A DNA stretch of 64,000 nt from Virgibacillus aidingensis (lineage in GTDB: Bacteria > Bacillota > Bacilli > Bacillales > Amphibacillaceae): the NCBI RefSeq assembly GCF_010994035.1, contig NZ_WIXN01000004.1, positions 1 through 64,000 of the forward strand. Direction: 5' to 3'. The notes below the pieces were generated by a model. That model did no database searches. It saw nothing but the letters and a program-made list of their open reading frames with translations, and was not told the origin of the DNA. Position 1 is the first letter of the stretch; each line of letters opens with the position of its first letter. The position numbers were made by a program, and so were the translations under genes. Below, in pieces: positions 1 to 9,813 of this stretch.

Positions 1-389
1 AATATAGAGCTATGGCCGCATAAATCGTTTTTATTATTTCCACTGTCTACTTGACAGGGGGCAGTTCAGAATAAAGAGCTTTTCCAATAACATTTTTTCA
101 TCATGTCCCTCCTTGTATCTTAAAAAGTAAAAAGTATTTATTATCCGGTTATCATCATAAAACGAATAGCTCTTTCAGATAAGGTATTACTAGCAGCTTA
201 GATCGAAATAGAGATAAACCAGAAAATTTTATGCTCGTTAAGTTGCAGCTTCGGGCTCTGACATATATTTAATTACATCTACCAGTGAAAGAACATTTTT
301 ATCGAAAAGGTAAATTGTTACAGTAAGGGCTAATTCCTCCCATGAATGTTATTAGAAGCTCATCAATCCATACCTATTAATGAGTTAAG
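1..389. other. Intergenic, no gene seen
   Basis: No open frame with a ribosome site is visible here. The stretch is AT-rich and lies beyond the terminator of the first carboxypeptidase gene. A gene outside the window could have its upstream region here, but nothing in the sequence proves it. Confidence 0.4.
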
Positions 390-427
390 TCCTCTGTGGC
401 GATGAGTCTTTTACTTTCCACAGAGGA
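390..427 (-). terminator. Terminator hairpin after first M14 gene
   Basis: A 10-bp inverted repeat (TCCTCTGTGG / CCACAGAGGA, arms 390-399 and 418-427) lies about 30 bp past the stop codon of the 458-2875 gene. It holds the same place as the hairpins after the other four paralogs, although its arm sequence has drifted. Confidence 0.6.
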
Positions 428-457
428 TCTGTCCTTACATACTTCAAGTTTAATAAT

Positions 458-2875
458 TTATTGCCATTTATCAATCAAAGATCCAGCATCAGACCGGAGC
501 GAGTTATATGCTTCCTCAAAGATCTGCTCATCCATATGGTCAAGCAATAATATAAAGCTTTCCATATGTCTCACTACTTTTTCTGCCTCACCCTGGGATT
601 CATACTGATCCACTGCAGTTAAATGAAGCGTTAATGACCTGACAACCTGATCATTCTCAAAAGCTCCTTCTTCATCAAACTGTTCAATACTGGTTATCAT
701 GCCGGCTGCACTGATCGGTTCTGTTTCTGCTTCTTCCAGTCCGTCACGTGCGTCATTCAGCACGGTCAGCGCAGTATCCACTTCTTCTTGTGTTGCCTCT
801 GAATCACTAAGAACATGCTCAGCTGCAGATAACGCATCTTTCAATGCTTGCCAGCTTTCTTCCGTATAATCAGCTTCGTTCAAGTTTTCAGCATTGATCT
901 CGTCGACACGATCCTGCAATGCCGTTTTGTCAACTTCCGGGTCGAATAGATCTCCCGGTGCACGAGGTGCATTCTCTCCACCGGTGCCGATGCCGACATA
1001 CGCCCAGTCATTGATGACACCATCGGTAAGGTGCATTAATCCGACTTTTCCTTCATCCAGTGATCCATTATATGCAGTAACCTGCCACTCCTCAGGCTCT
1101 TCTTCCCCAAATGGCCATACCTTTGCATGGATCAGATTTCCCTCACGCTGAACGGCCACTTGATACCAGCTGTCTTCAGTAAAGGTGAACGGCAAATCCG
1201 AACGGCTGATTACCGAGAAACTTCCGCCCAAGAACTGATTAATCCTTACTTCAAGCCTGCTGCCATTTTCATAGATATCAATATAATAGGCATTCCTGCT
1301 GCTGGTTGCATCCATAGTACCTGACATGTGGAACCCAAGCTGAAACTTTGATAGTCCAGTGTTACGTGCGCGCACAACTGCAGCCATCTCTACGTCTCCA
1401 CGAACCTCACCAACATCATCCCATGTTAATGCCCGGCGTGTAAGCTGATCTCCAATCGACTGATGCTCCAGCCGGTAGGGCTCATCCAGTACTGTCCAGT
1501 TACTTTCTCTCCATAACGGAGACCAATCATCCGGTGCTGTTCCAATCTCATATTCCTTGAAATCAGTCTCATATTGAGCAGGCCCTGTCTCTTCTAACGG
1601 CTCTGGAGGATCAATTGATTCCAAGTCTGTACAATCCTCTAATGGCAACCCTTTCACTTCATTATAAAGAGCCCGATCATCAACTAATAACGGGACAACT
1701 GTCATCATCGGTTGACTCATTGTTAGAAACACAGCATCATCACTTACCTGCTCTGTTTCCAGTTCAAATAAGTCAATGTGACGCTCGATGACCTCCGCTT
1801 GCGTTGTATGAAGCAAATATCCGCATACCGGCGGATCTATAACTTCTTCTTTTTCTGGTTCATCATCTGCACCAGCTAAATAATAATCTGCTTTATTCTC
1901 TCCATCTTCCTGCTTACGAACTGGTGCCCCATCTACAGCAGTTGCAATTTCATCAAATCTTTCCTGGTAAAAACTTAAAACAGAATTATAGGAGCTTAAC
2001 TGCATACTCACACGATCTTCATTAGTTGCTCGGCCTGCTGATTCCGTAAGAACAGTTAAACCATGACGCAACCCGCCCATATTCCGAAGAATACGTTCAT
2101 CTTCTCTTCCACTTCCGCCAGGCCTTCCGTACAATCCTGTTGACCACCCATCTTCTATCGCCTCTGGCATCATGTAATCTTGTATCAACTCGACATTCAG
2201 ATCATAAATTTCACGATCCACGTTAAGATTACGCGGCCACAAATACTCAATATCCGGATTGCTGCCACTTGGACGTTCATGGGCATCGATGGTTATATCC
2301 GGGCTGAAATCTCTTAATACTTTTGCAATTGTTTGGTTCTCTGGAGTCGCTAGGTTAAGATTGTCCCGATTATTGTCAATTCCCCAAGAATTTCTGCGAG
2401 TGTTTGCCTCACGGCCATCCGGGTTCGGTGTAGGCATGATTAAAACAGTTGACTTTTCAAGGACTTCTAACATAGCAGGATCATCCGTAAAAGCTAAATC
2501 ACGCAGAATCTTAAATGCTCCCTCTCGACCTGCTGGCTCGTTTCCGTGTGGCGTACCCATAATAAATACTGTACGACCATTTTGAATCTCTTCTTTGGAG
2601 CGTTCAGTTTCTCCAACATAGACCATATATATAGGTTTTCCATCAACGGATTCTCCAACTTCTTCATACCAAACCCTGTCTGATAGTTCTGCCACTTCAT
2701 CAATAAAATCTATCTCTTCTTCCAATGTGGTCCACTCGCCACTGTTTCGGTCTTCAAAACCGGTCGTCGGCAAGTCTTGTTCATCATTTAATGCTGCAAA
2801 ACTACTTGCCGGGATAATAGTGAAGATTAATAAAATTGTCATGAAAACTATTCTATTACGCATTTGTCTCCCCAT
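458..2875 (-). CDS. Secreted M14 zinc carboxypeptidase, one LamG-like/FIVAR unit, FIMAH-like tail
   Basis: This 805-residue secreted metallopeptidase is expected to remove C-terminal residues from peptides outside the cell. A signal peptide (about residues 1-28) ends in ASSFAA. The M14 domain (about 36-430) keeps the zinc ligands H110/E113 (HGNE) and H199 (DAHE), the substrate-binding N169-R170 and the catalytic E278 (LTES). It is followed by a LamG-like sandwich (434-636), a FIVAR helical repeat (649-716) and an ~85-residue FIMAH-like helical tail (719-805). It is the last and shortest member of a five-gene tandem family. The first ATG is 16 nt from GGAGG, an unusually long gap. A second ATG (codon 5) sits just after GGGGAG and could be the true start. 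Substrate specificity cannot be read; a role on cell-wall peptides is possible but unproven. Confidence 0.9.
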   Translation of the reverse strand: MGRQMRNRIVFMTILLIFTIIPASSFAALNDEQDLPTTGFEDRNSGEWTTLEEEIDFIDEVAELSDRVWYEEVGESVDGKPIYMVYVGETERSKEEIQNGRTVFIMGTPHGNEPAGREGAFKILRDLAFTDDPAMLEVLEKSTVLIMPTPNPDGREANTRRNSWGIDNNRDNLNLATPENQTIAKVLRDFSPDITIDAHERPSGSNPDIEYLWPRNLNVDREIYDLNVELIQDYMMPEAIEDGWSTGLYGRPGGSGREDERILRNMGGLRHGLTVLTESAGRATNEDRVSMQLSSYNSVLSFYQERFDEIATAVDGAPVRKQEDGENKADYYLAGADDEPEKEEVIDPPVCGYLLHTTQAEVIERHIDLFELETEQVSDDAVFLTMSQPMMTVVPLLVDDRALYNEVKGLPLEDCTDLESIDPPEPLEETGPAQYETDFKEYEIGTAPDDWSPLWRESNWTVLDEPYRLEHQSIGDQLTRRALTWDDVGEVRGDVEMAAVVRARNTGLSKFQLGFHMSGTMDATSSRNAYYIDIYENGSRLEVRINQFLGGSFSVISRSDLPFTFTEDSWYQVAVQREGNLIHAKVWPFGEEEPEEWQVTAYNGSLDEGKVGLMHLTDGVINDWAYVGIGTGGENAPRAPGDLFDPEVDKTALQDRVDEINAENLNEADYTEESWQALKDALSAAEHVLSDSEATQEEVDTALTVLNDARDGLEEAETEPISAAGMITSIEQFDEEGAFENDQVVRSLTLHLTAVDQYESQGEAEKVVRHMESFILLLDHMDEQIFEEAYNSLRSDAGSLIDKWQ

Positions 2876-2930
2876 AGTTATTTAATGTCCACCTCCAAAA
2901 GTATTGGTTATTTCTCTTTAGCATGAATTC

Positions 2931-2945
2931 TTGGCAGCGTTAACT
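2931..2945 (-). promoter_or_regulatory. cre-like box upstream of M14 gene 1
   Basis: TTGGCAGCGTTAACT matches the CcpA operator consensus WTGNAANCGNWNNCW with one mismatch. It lies 56 bp upstream of the start codon. Boxes of similar quality occur at nearly the same place before the next two paralogs. No experimental support; inference from consensus. Confidence 0.35.
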
Positions 2946-3657
2946 ATTTGTTTAAGATAAATTAGTCCTCGTGTAGGTTCACATACTAATTTTCTAAACA
3001 AACTCCCAGTACACCTCCTATTCACCATTGAATTTTTAATATTATATTAAAGGCAATTTATTGCCTTTATATACAGAATTTTAAATCTTTATTCTATTTA
3101 CTTTATAATTACGTGTTCAAAATGGAGGATAAAAAAGACCGGGAAGTTCAGATCACGGCATAGTTTTGAGCACTAGAAAAGCTTCTGTGATTATACATCG
3201 CACGCAGGAAAAGTGTTTTTTCTTTTCCAAAGGAACGGAATGTATGCATTTAGATACATGAGTAGCGCAAAAACAAGCCAACGAAGAAATTCGACGTATC
3301 ATTTTTACCGGACTTTTTGAACAACTTCTATAAGGATAATATTTCATAGTTTGTTAACTTTTATTGAAAAATGATGAATCCCTTTGATCTGAATCTACTA
3401 TATTACTGTTACTGTTTTTTTCTATTAATCTGCCATATTACTCAACAAAAACAATGAATATGAAACTGATGAACAATCAGTTAATAAGGTATTGCAGTGT
3501 TAAGCAGTTTTTCACCAACTTTTTGATTACACCTTTTATTCCAGCTTTATCTGTTGCTGTTCTACCTGAAACACAACCTGTTCTTTATCTTTATCTTCAA
3601 CTGGATCTCTATCATTCCCAAGAATCGGGGTAGAGAATTAAAAGATGGTGAATATAC
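2946..3657. other. Long intergenic, possible degenerate insert
   Basis: The gap between M14 genes 1 and 2 is 827 bp, while the other gaps in the array are 310-352 bp. The extra part (about 3060-3560) holds small hairpins (for example GGAAAAG/CTTTTCC near 3207-3229) and only short frames without a ribosome site. It may be a decayed insertion, but no transposase remnant is recognisable. Confidence 0.35.
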
Positions 3658-3687
3658 CCCTGCGGCAGTAAAACAACTGCCGCAGGG
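3658..3687 (-). terminator. Terminator hairpin after esterase paralog
   Basis: A perfect 12-bp inverted repeat CCCTGCGGCAGT / ACTGCCGCAGGG with a 6-nt loop lies 15 bp past the stop codon of the 3703-6120 gene. The same CTGCGGCAGT core recurs after three other family members. Confidence 0.7.
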
Positions 3688-3702
3688 ACGTATTCTTCTG
3701 TG

Positions 3703-6120
3703 TTATTTCCATTTCTCAATTAATGATTCGGTATCAGCGTATAGAGAGTCATACGCTTCCCCGGAAATTTGTTCCTTTTCTTCCATATGGTCAAGCAACA
3801 ATATAAAGCTTTCCATATGTCTCACGACTTTTTCTGCCTCTTCCTGTGATTCATACTGATCCACTGCAGTTAGATGAAGAATTAATGACCTTGCAACCTG
3901 ATCATTTTCAAAAGCTCCCGCTTCATCAAACTGTTCGATACTTGTAATCATGCCGGCTGCGCTGATCGGTTCTGTTTCTTCTTCGGAATGTAATTCCCAA
4001 AAATCCATGAAACGTTGCCAATCATATGACGTCAAGTCATGACCTCCTTGACGTACATGATAACCAATTTTTCCAGCATGTAGTGGCGTGTTCACACTTG
4101 GAAATTCATCTGTTTCCAATCCATCTCCGTATAATTCATAAACTGGACTTGCATGTACGGCTGATAAAAATTCGGATTGTGGATCGGCCCAACTGTCACT
4201 GGATGCACTGGAAACATAAACTAGTCGAGGTGCCATTAACGAAACCAATAGATGTTGGTCAATAGGCAATTCATATTCCAATCCATTAAAATATTTATAG
4301 TTTCTATTGAACCAATGTGGAAAACCTTCATTAATATTTTCAATGGTTTCTCCACCTTTACCTCTTGCTATTGCTGCACCGGTACTACCAGAGTTATTAC
4401 TAATCGTTAAGTCGAAACGTTCATCTGTTGCCCCTGCCCAAAGAGCTGCTTTACCTCCTCTTGAGTGACCAGCAACAGCTACTTTATTAGAATCAATAGC
4501 TGATTCAGTTTCTAAATAATCGAGTGCAAGACTTGCTCCCCATGCCCAAGCTGCAATCGTTCCCCATGCATCATATGCTCTTTCACCCTCTGGATCAAAA
4601 ACTTCATGTACTCCACTATTAAAAGCAGCGGAACTATCATCTTCAGAAACTTCAGATGTTTGGAATACCGCGGTTGCATAACCTCTCTCGATAATTTCTT
4701 CCGCTGGCCAGAAAGGCATTATAATTTCCCGGTCCGGGTCCATATTTTCGTACCCTCTATTATTCATGAACAAGAATGTTGGTACAGGACCATCTGCGTT
4801 GTTTGGTATGAAAACTAGTAAATCAAACGAATCGGTACCACCAGGACCACTATAGGAAATTGTAACCTGCTGACGAGTTGCTTGCCCGCCCATCATATCT
4901 TCATTCACATCTTTCACTTCAAAGGTGAGATTATCCGGACGATCGACAGGAGCTACTCCGTAAATATATTCTTTAAATAATTCAAGGATTTCTGGTCTTC
5001 TAATATTCTCCCAATCTTCTGTTGTTGATATTTCCTCACCTTTTACAGATAGAAATGGATCCGGTAAAAGACGGTCACCGATTTCTCTAATTATATATTT
5101 ATTCATTGTGTTCATTCTGGCATCATTTAGGTTATTTAGAGCTTCATCCACTTCTGCTTGGGTTGCATTAGGATCATTTAATATTTCTTTTGCTGTATCC
5201 AATGCTGTTTTAAAAATCTCCCAATCCTCTTCTATAAAGTCTCCTTCTGTTAAACCTTCATTTTCAATATCGGCAACCCGTTTTTGTAGTGAACTTTTAT
5301 TAATGGGAATAGTAGGGTAATAGTCTTCTTCTGCTCTAGGTGCAGATTCTTCACCTACGCCAACGCCGATATAGGCCCACCTTGTTGTCGTATTCTGAGA
5401 AGCACCACTTACACCTACGTAACCACCTGACAATGTACTGTCATTAATAACAACATCCCACTCTTCTGGTTCCGGTGTACCGTTCTCCCAAACTTTACCT
5501 CTTAACGTAGTTCCTTCTCGCTGGAAAAGAACTCGATAATATGTGTCTCGTTTCATACCATAATCGGTTCTTATTAACTCAGTGAAAGCACCTTCATTAT
5601 AACGAGCAATACGTACTGCACCTATATCAATATTGGCATTTAAATAATATGCTGTTTCCGTACCAGATTCACCTGAGACATGGATTGGCAGACTGAATAA
5701 AGAATCATTAGAATCAGCACTTACGAGTCCAAATACTTCTACATCACCTTCGATTTGACCAATTTCATCCCATGTTAGTGCCCATCTTCCAGTACTACCT
5801 CCAGTTGTTTGGATTAATTGATTGTCTGTTCCATTAGCAATCTCCCAATTACTTGGATTCCAACTTTCACTCCAGCCATTAGGAATAGATCCAACCTCAT
5901 ATTCGGAAAAGTCAGTTGCATACTGTACATCTCCTTGACGATCAAATAGGTCAGCAGCTGCGCGCTCTGTTGTCCACTCGCCACTGTTTCGGTCTTCAAA
6001 ACCAGTTGTCGGCAAGTCTTGTTCATCATCATTTAATGCTGCAAAACTACTTGCAGGCAAAAGAGTGAATATTAATAGAATAGTCATAAAAACTATTCTA
6101 TTGCTTATTTGTCTCCCCAT
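3703..6120 (-). CDS. Secreted CE15-like esterase in the M14 paralog scaffold
   Basis: This 805-residue protein begins like its neighbours (signal peptide, then LPTTGFEDRN...WTT). At about residue 51, where the M14 domain would continue, it goes straight to a LamG-like domain (67-262) and a FIVAR repeat (274-335). An alpha/beta-hydrolase domain (about 340-710) follows, resembling carbohydrate-esterase family 15 (glucuronoyl esterase). It has the nucleophile motif GHSRGGKAAL with Ser553 and a likely catalytic His694 (GGHDL). The acid found in an ESG motif of fungal enzymes is replaced by NNSG (575-578); Asp646 in WADP could serve instead (inference). The FIMAH-like tail (about 716-805) is nearly identical to those of the peptidases. 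The role may be cleavage of ester links in plant or algal polysaccharide, or deacylation. The esterase family is fairly sure; the substrate is not. Confidence 0.82.
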   Translation of the reverse strand: MGRQISNRIVFMTILLIFTLLPASSFAALNDDEQDLPTTGFEDRNSGEWTTERAAADLFDRQGDVQYATDFSEYEVGSIPNGWSESWNPSNWEIANGTDNQLIQTTGGSTGRWALTWDEIGQIEGDVEVFGLVSADSNDSLFSLPIHVSGESGTETAYYLNANIDIGAVRIARYNEGAFTELIRTDYGMKRDTYYRVLFQREGTTLRGKVWENGTPEPEEWDVVINDSTLSGGYVGVSGASQNTTTRWAYIGVGVGEESAPRAEEDYYPTIPINKSSLQKRVADIENEGLTEGDFIEEDWEIFKTALDTAKEILNDPNATQAEVDEALNNLNDARMNTMNKYIIREIGDRLLPDPFLSVKGEEISTTEDWENIRRPEILELFKEYIYGVAPVDRPDNLTFEVKDVNEDMMGGQATRQQVTISYSGPGGTDSFDLLVFIPNNADGPVPTFLFMNNRGYENMDPDREIIMPFWPAEEIIERGYATAVFQTSEVSEDDSSAAFNSGVHEVFDPEGERAYDAWGTIAAWAWGASLALDYLETESAIDSNKVAVAGHSRGGKAALWAGATDERFDLTISNNSGSTGAAIARGKGGETIENINEGFPHWFNRNYKYFNGLEYELPIDQHLLVSLMAPRLVYVSSASSDSWADPQSEFLSAVHASPVYELYGDGLETDEFPSVNTPLHAGKIGYHVRQGGHDLTSYDWQRFMDFWELHSEEETEPISAAGMITSIEQFDEAGAFENDQVARSLILHLTAVDQYESQEEAEKVVRHMESFILLLDHMEEKEQISGEAYDSLYADTESLIEKWK

Positions 6121-6179
6121 AGTTTATTAATGTCCTCTCCCCAAATAAAGTAATGGTTACCTCTCTTTATGTTGGATTC

Positions 6180-6194
6180 TTGGATGCGCTTACA
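6180..6194 (-). promoter_or_regulatory. cre-like box upstream of esterase paralog
   Basis: TTGGATGCGCTTACA matches the CcpA operator consensus with one mismatch and lies 60 bp before the start codon, in the block conserved across the first three paralogs. Confidence 0.4.
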
Positions 6195-6426
6195 ATTTAT
6201 TTAAGCTAATTTAGTACATTCTGACTGAATTCATCTAGTTTTACATATTCATTTCCTAAACAACTTTCAGTACACCTTTTCTTCATTGAATTTTAAACCT
6301 TATATCAAAGGTCACTTATCGCCCTTAATAAACAACAAGTATTAACTGTTTTTGCTAATAGATCTCTATAACTCTAGTGATCAATAACTACTCGGTGTTT
6401 TCAAGATTAAAAGATAATGAATATAT

Positions 6427-6458
6427 CCCCCGCGGAAGTCCAATGACTCCCGCAGAGG
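6427..6458 (-). terminator. Terminator hairpin after M14 gene 3
   Basis: An imperfect inverted repeat (CCCCCGCGGAAGTC / GACTCCCGCAGAGG) lies just past the stop codon of the 6473-9745 gene. It is homologous to the CTGCGGCAGT hairpins after its paralogs. Confidence 0.55.
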
Positions 6459-6472
6459 CGTATTTTCCTGTG

Positions 6473-9400
6473 TTATTCCCACTTGGTAATTAAAGATTCA
6501 GCATCAGCATAAAGCGAATCATACGCTTCCTCGGACATCTGGCCTTCCATATGTTCAAGCAATAATTTAAAGCTCTCCATATGCCTCACGACTTTTTCCG
6601 CTTCTTCCTGTGATTCATACTGATCCACTGCAGTTAAATGAAGCGTTAATGACCTGACAACCTGATCATTTTCAAAAGCTTCCGCTTCATCAAACTGTTC
6701 GATGCTTGTGATCATGCCGGCTGCACTGATCGGTTCTGTTTTCCGTTCTTCCAAACCGTCACGGGCTTCATTCAGTTCGGTCAGCATAGAATCCACTGCT
6801 TCCTGTGTGGCATCCGGATCACTCAGAACATTTTCAGCTGCGGTTAAGGCTTCCTGCAATGTTTGCCAGCTTTCCTCTGTATAATCTGCCTCGTTCAGAT
6901 TTTCTGCATGGATTTCATCAACACGCTCCTGCAGTACTGTTTTATCAACTTCCGGTTCTTCCGGATCAAACAGATCCCCTGGTGCGCGCGGGGCTTCTAA
7001 TCCACCTGTGCCAACTCCCACGAATGCCCAATCATTAATTGTTCCATTTGTAAATGCTGCAAGTCCCAGTTTTCCACTGGTAAATGAACTGTCTTGTCCT
7101 ATTACCTGGAACTCATCCGGTTCTTCTTCACCAAATGGCCAGGCTTTGGCATACAGCCTGTCACCTTCGATTTTTAATAACACTTCATACCAAATATCTT
7201 CGCCCACTTCAAATGGTAAAGCTCCGCTGCCTCCAATTAGCGTGTAACTTCCATTTACATATTTGCCAATCCGTAACTGGTTGGCCCGTGAACTGGCGTC
7301 CGGGCTTCTCATATCAATGTAATAAGCATTTTCACTGCCTGCTTCCCCGGACATGTGGAACCCTACTTGGAACATCGTATCCCCTACATTACCTGCACGG
7401 ACAACTGCCGAAACCTCGGTATCTCCTTCATGTTCACCTATGGCATCCCATGTCAGCGCCCGACGTCCTCCACTATCCAGTGAATGCTCGAGTCTGCGGG
7501 GATTATCGGTAATTTTCCAGTTGCTATTTCTCCATAAAGTTGACCAATCTGATGGAGACTGACCCAGCTCATATTCCGAGAAATCTGTTTCATATTGTGC
7601 GGCATTCTTATCTAATAATCCGGCACGCGCATTTTCCAGTTTTACCAATGCATCGTTAATAACAGATTGTACTGCTTCATTCGGATTATTTTCTGCGTTT
7701 TGCAATACCTCTCTTGCGTTTTCAAGTGCGTTTTCTAATGCCTCCCATGTTTCTTGTGTATAATCTTCTTCCACAAGGTTTTCGCCTTCAATGGAATCCA
7801 CAAGCTCCTCCAGACCTATAGTACTAATATATCCAGGCATACCTTCCGGTGCCCGCGGCGCTTCTTCACCGCCAGTACCGACTCCTACAAATGCCCAGTC
7901 ATTGTATCTGTTGCTGGTAACATGTCCGAGTCCGATTTTGCCGCTGTTTGTAAGCGGGTCTTCTACGGTAATGGACCAATCTTCTGGTTCATCAGCACCA
8001 TATGGCCAAACCTTTCCTTTTAACATGGATCCTTCGCGTTTTAATACAACATTTAACCATGTATTTTCATTCACGATAAACGGCAGACTTGACGTTGCAC
8101 GCGTACTGAAAGAACCATCCAGGTTCCGATTTATACGTACAGAATTGCTTGTTCGAACATCCAGATAGTAACTATTTTCCGACCCCGCTTCTCCACTGGC
8201 ATGCAGCTGCAGCTGGAACAGGGTTGAACCACTTCCTCTTGGACGTACAAGAGCTGCTACTTCAACATCCCCGTGAACTTCACCAACTGTATCCCAAGTC
8301 AATAATCTGCGGCCGCCTGCACTATCTACAAAGTGTTCCAATCTATGCGGCTCATCCTTGATTTCCCAGTTACTGTCTCTCCATTGCATAGTCCAATCAG
8401 CCGGAACACCCGATTCGGTATCCGAAAAATCAGTTTGATATTGAGCAGGCGCTGTCTCTTCCGGCGGCTCCGGAGGATCCATTGATCCCGGATCTGTACA
8501 ATCTTCCAACGGCAGTCCTTCTACCTCATTATAAAGCGCCCGATCATCAACCAAATATGGGATAACGGTCATCATCGGCTGATCCATGGTTATAAATACA
8601 CCATCATCACTTACCTGTTCCGTTTCCAGTCCAAATAGATCAATATGGCGCTCAATTGCCTCTGCTTGTTTTGTATGAAGCAAATATCCGCATACCGGCG
8701 GATCTATAATTTCTTCATTGTATGGTTCGTCATCTGCACCGTCCAAATAAAAAGGTGCTTTATTTCTGCCGTCCGCCTGTTTGCGGGCTGGCGCACCATC
8801 TACAGCAGCTGCAATTTCATCAAATCTTTCCTGATAAAAACGCAGAACGGAGTTGTATGAACTTAACTGCATATCAACACGGTCTTCGTTCGATGCTCTT
8901 CCGGCGGATTCCGTCAGTACACTTATACCATGTCTGAGACCTCCCATATTCCGTAGAATACGTTCGTCTTCTCTTCCACTTCCGCCAGGCCTTCCGTACA
9001 ATCCGGTTGACCACCCATCTTCTATCGCATCCGGCATCATGTAGTCTTGTACCAGCTCGACATTCAGGTCATAAATTCCACGATCCACGTTAAGGTTCCG
9101 CGGCCACAAGTACTCAATATCCGGGTTGCTGCCGCTTGGACGTTCATGGGCATCGATGGTTATATCCGGGCTGAAATCTCTTAGTACTTTTGCAATTGTT
9201 TGGTTTTCGGGTGTTACCAGACTGAGATTGTCCCGATTATTGTCTATTCCCCAGGAATTTCTGCGAACATTTGCCTCACGGCCATCCGGATTTGGTGTAG
9301 GCATGATTAAAACAGTTGACTTTTCCAGGATATCAAGCATATCCGGCTCATCTGTAAAAGCTAAATCACGCAGGATCTTAAAAGCTCCCTCTCGGCCGGC

Positions 9401-9745
9401 CGGCTCGTTTCCGTGGGGAGTACCCATAATAAACACAGTTCGGCCATCCTGGATCTCTTCTTTGGAGCGTTCGGATTCTCCAACATAGACCATATATATA
9501 GGTTTTCCTTCCACTGATCGCCCAACTTCTTCATACCAGACTCTGTCTGATAGTTCTGCTACTTCATTAATAAAATCTATTTCTTCTTCCAATGTTGTCC
9601 ACTCGCCACTGTTCCGATCTTCAAAACCGGTCGTTGGCAAGTCTTGTCCATTATCATCCAATGCTGCAAAAGCCGTTGCCGGAAAAAGAGTAAAGACCAG
9701 CAAAATTGCCATAAATACTATTCTATTGCGTATTTGACTCCCCAT
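6473..9745 (-). CDS. Secreted M14 zinc carboxypeptidase with two LamG-like/FIVAR units
   Basis: This 1090-residue member is predicted to be an extracellular carboxypeptidase. After the signal peptide (about 1-28) the M14 domain keeps zinc ligands H111, E114 and H200 and catalytic E279. Two LamG-like domains (about 435-643 and 716-930) each precede a FIVAR repeat, and a FIMAH-like tail follows (about 1004-1090). Its M14 part is very close to that of the 458-2875 gene, so the two split recently. The added unit is ~285 residues, the difference from that gene. The GGAGG ribosome site is 13-16 nt from the ATG, long as in its two sister genes. Own hairpin downstream and own leader upstream suggest it is transcribed alone. 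Confidence 0.9.
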   Translation of the reverse strand: MGSQIRNRIVFMAILLVFTLFPATAFAALDDNGQDLPTTGFEDRNSGEWTTLEEEIDFINEVAELSDRVWYEEVGRSVEGKPIYMVYVGESERSKEEIQDGRTVFIMGTPHGNEPAGREGAFKILRDLAFTDEPDMLDILEKSTVLIMPTPNPDGREANVRRNSWGIDNNRDNLSLVTPENQTIAKVLRDFSPDITIDAHERPSGSNPDIEYLWPRNLNVDRGIYDLNVELVQDYMMPDAIEDGWSTGLYGRPGGSGREDERILRNMGGLRHGISVLTESAGRASNEDRVDMQLSSYNSVLRFYQERFDEIAAAVDGAPARKQADGRNKAPFYLDGADDEPYNEEIIDPPVCGYLLHTKQAEAIERHIDLFGLETEQVSDDGVFITMDQPMMTVIPYLVDDRALYNEVEGLPLEDCTDPGSMDPPEPPEETAPAQYQTDFSDTESGVPADWTMQWRDSNWEIKDEPHRLEHFVDSAGGRRLLTWDTVGEVHGDVEVAALVRPRGSGSTLFQLQLHASGEAGSENSYYLDVRTSNSVRINRNLDGSFSTRATSSLPFIVNENTWLNVVLKREGSMLKGKVWPYGADEPEDWSITVEDPLTNSGKIGLGHVTSNRYNDWAFVGVGTGGEEAPRAPEGMPGYISTIGLEELVDSIEGENLVEEDYTQETWEALENALENAREVLQNAENNPNEAVQSVINDALVKLENARAGLLDKNAAQYETDFSEYELGQSPSDWSTLWRNSNWKITDNPRRLEHSLDSGGRRALTWDAIGEHEGDTEVSAVVRAGNVGDTMFQVGFHMSGEAGSENAYYIDMRSPDASSRANQLRIGKYVNGSYTLIGGSGALPFEVGEDIWYEVLLKIEGDRLYAKAWPFGEEEPDEFQVIGQDSSFTSGKLGLAAFTNGTINDWAFVGVGTGGLEAPRAPGDLFDPEEPEVDKTVLQERVDEIHAENLNEADYTEESWQTLQEALTAAENVLSDPDATQEAVDSMLTELNEARDGLEERKTEPISAAGMITSIEQFDEAEAFENDQVVRSLTLHLTAVDQYESQEEAEKVVRHMESFKLLLEHMEGQMSEEAYDSLYADAESLITKWE

Positions 9746-9798
9746 CGTAATTTAATGTCCTCCTCCAAAGTAATAGTTATTTCTCTTTATGCCGTTTC

Positions 9799-9813
9799 TT
9801 GGATGCGTTTTAA
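9799..9813 (-). promoter_or_regulatory. Degenerate cre-like box upstream of M14 gene 3
   Basis: TTGGATGCGTTTTAA lies 54 bp before the start codon, in line with the boxes of genes 1 and 2, but has two mismatches to the CcpA consensus. Confidence 0.25.

Noticed and set aside
2754-2875. LPTTG near the N-terminus of array proteins 1-3 (WPTTG and IPQTG in 4 and 5), like a sortase signal
   Set aside because: Sortase signals stand at the C-terminus before a membrane helix and a positive tail. Here the motif follows the signal peptide and is part of the TGFE.RN..WTT start of the M14 region.
2931-2972. Sigma-D promoter before M14 gene 1 (TAAA-N15-GCCAAGAA)
   Set aside because: Only 5 of 8 positions of the -10 match, and the sister genes match only 4, so it is much weaker than the true example at 43832-43858.
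3153-3347. 64-codon frame in the long array gap
   Set aside because: No ribosome site and low-complexity, Cys-rich shadow composition; possibly an interspersed repeat but not a gene.
7084-7512. 142-codon rightward frame inside M14 gene 3 (and similar frames inside all array genes)
   Set aside because: These follow from the codon bias of repeated domains on the other strand; they recur at equivalent places only because the genes are paralogs.
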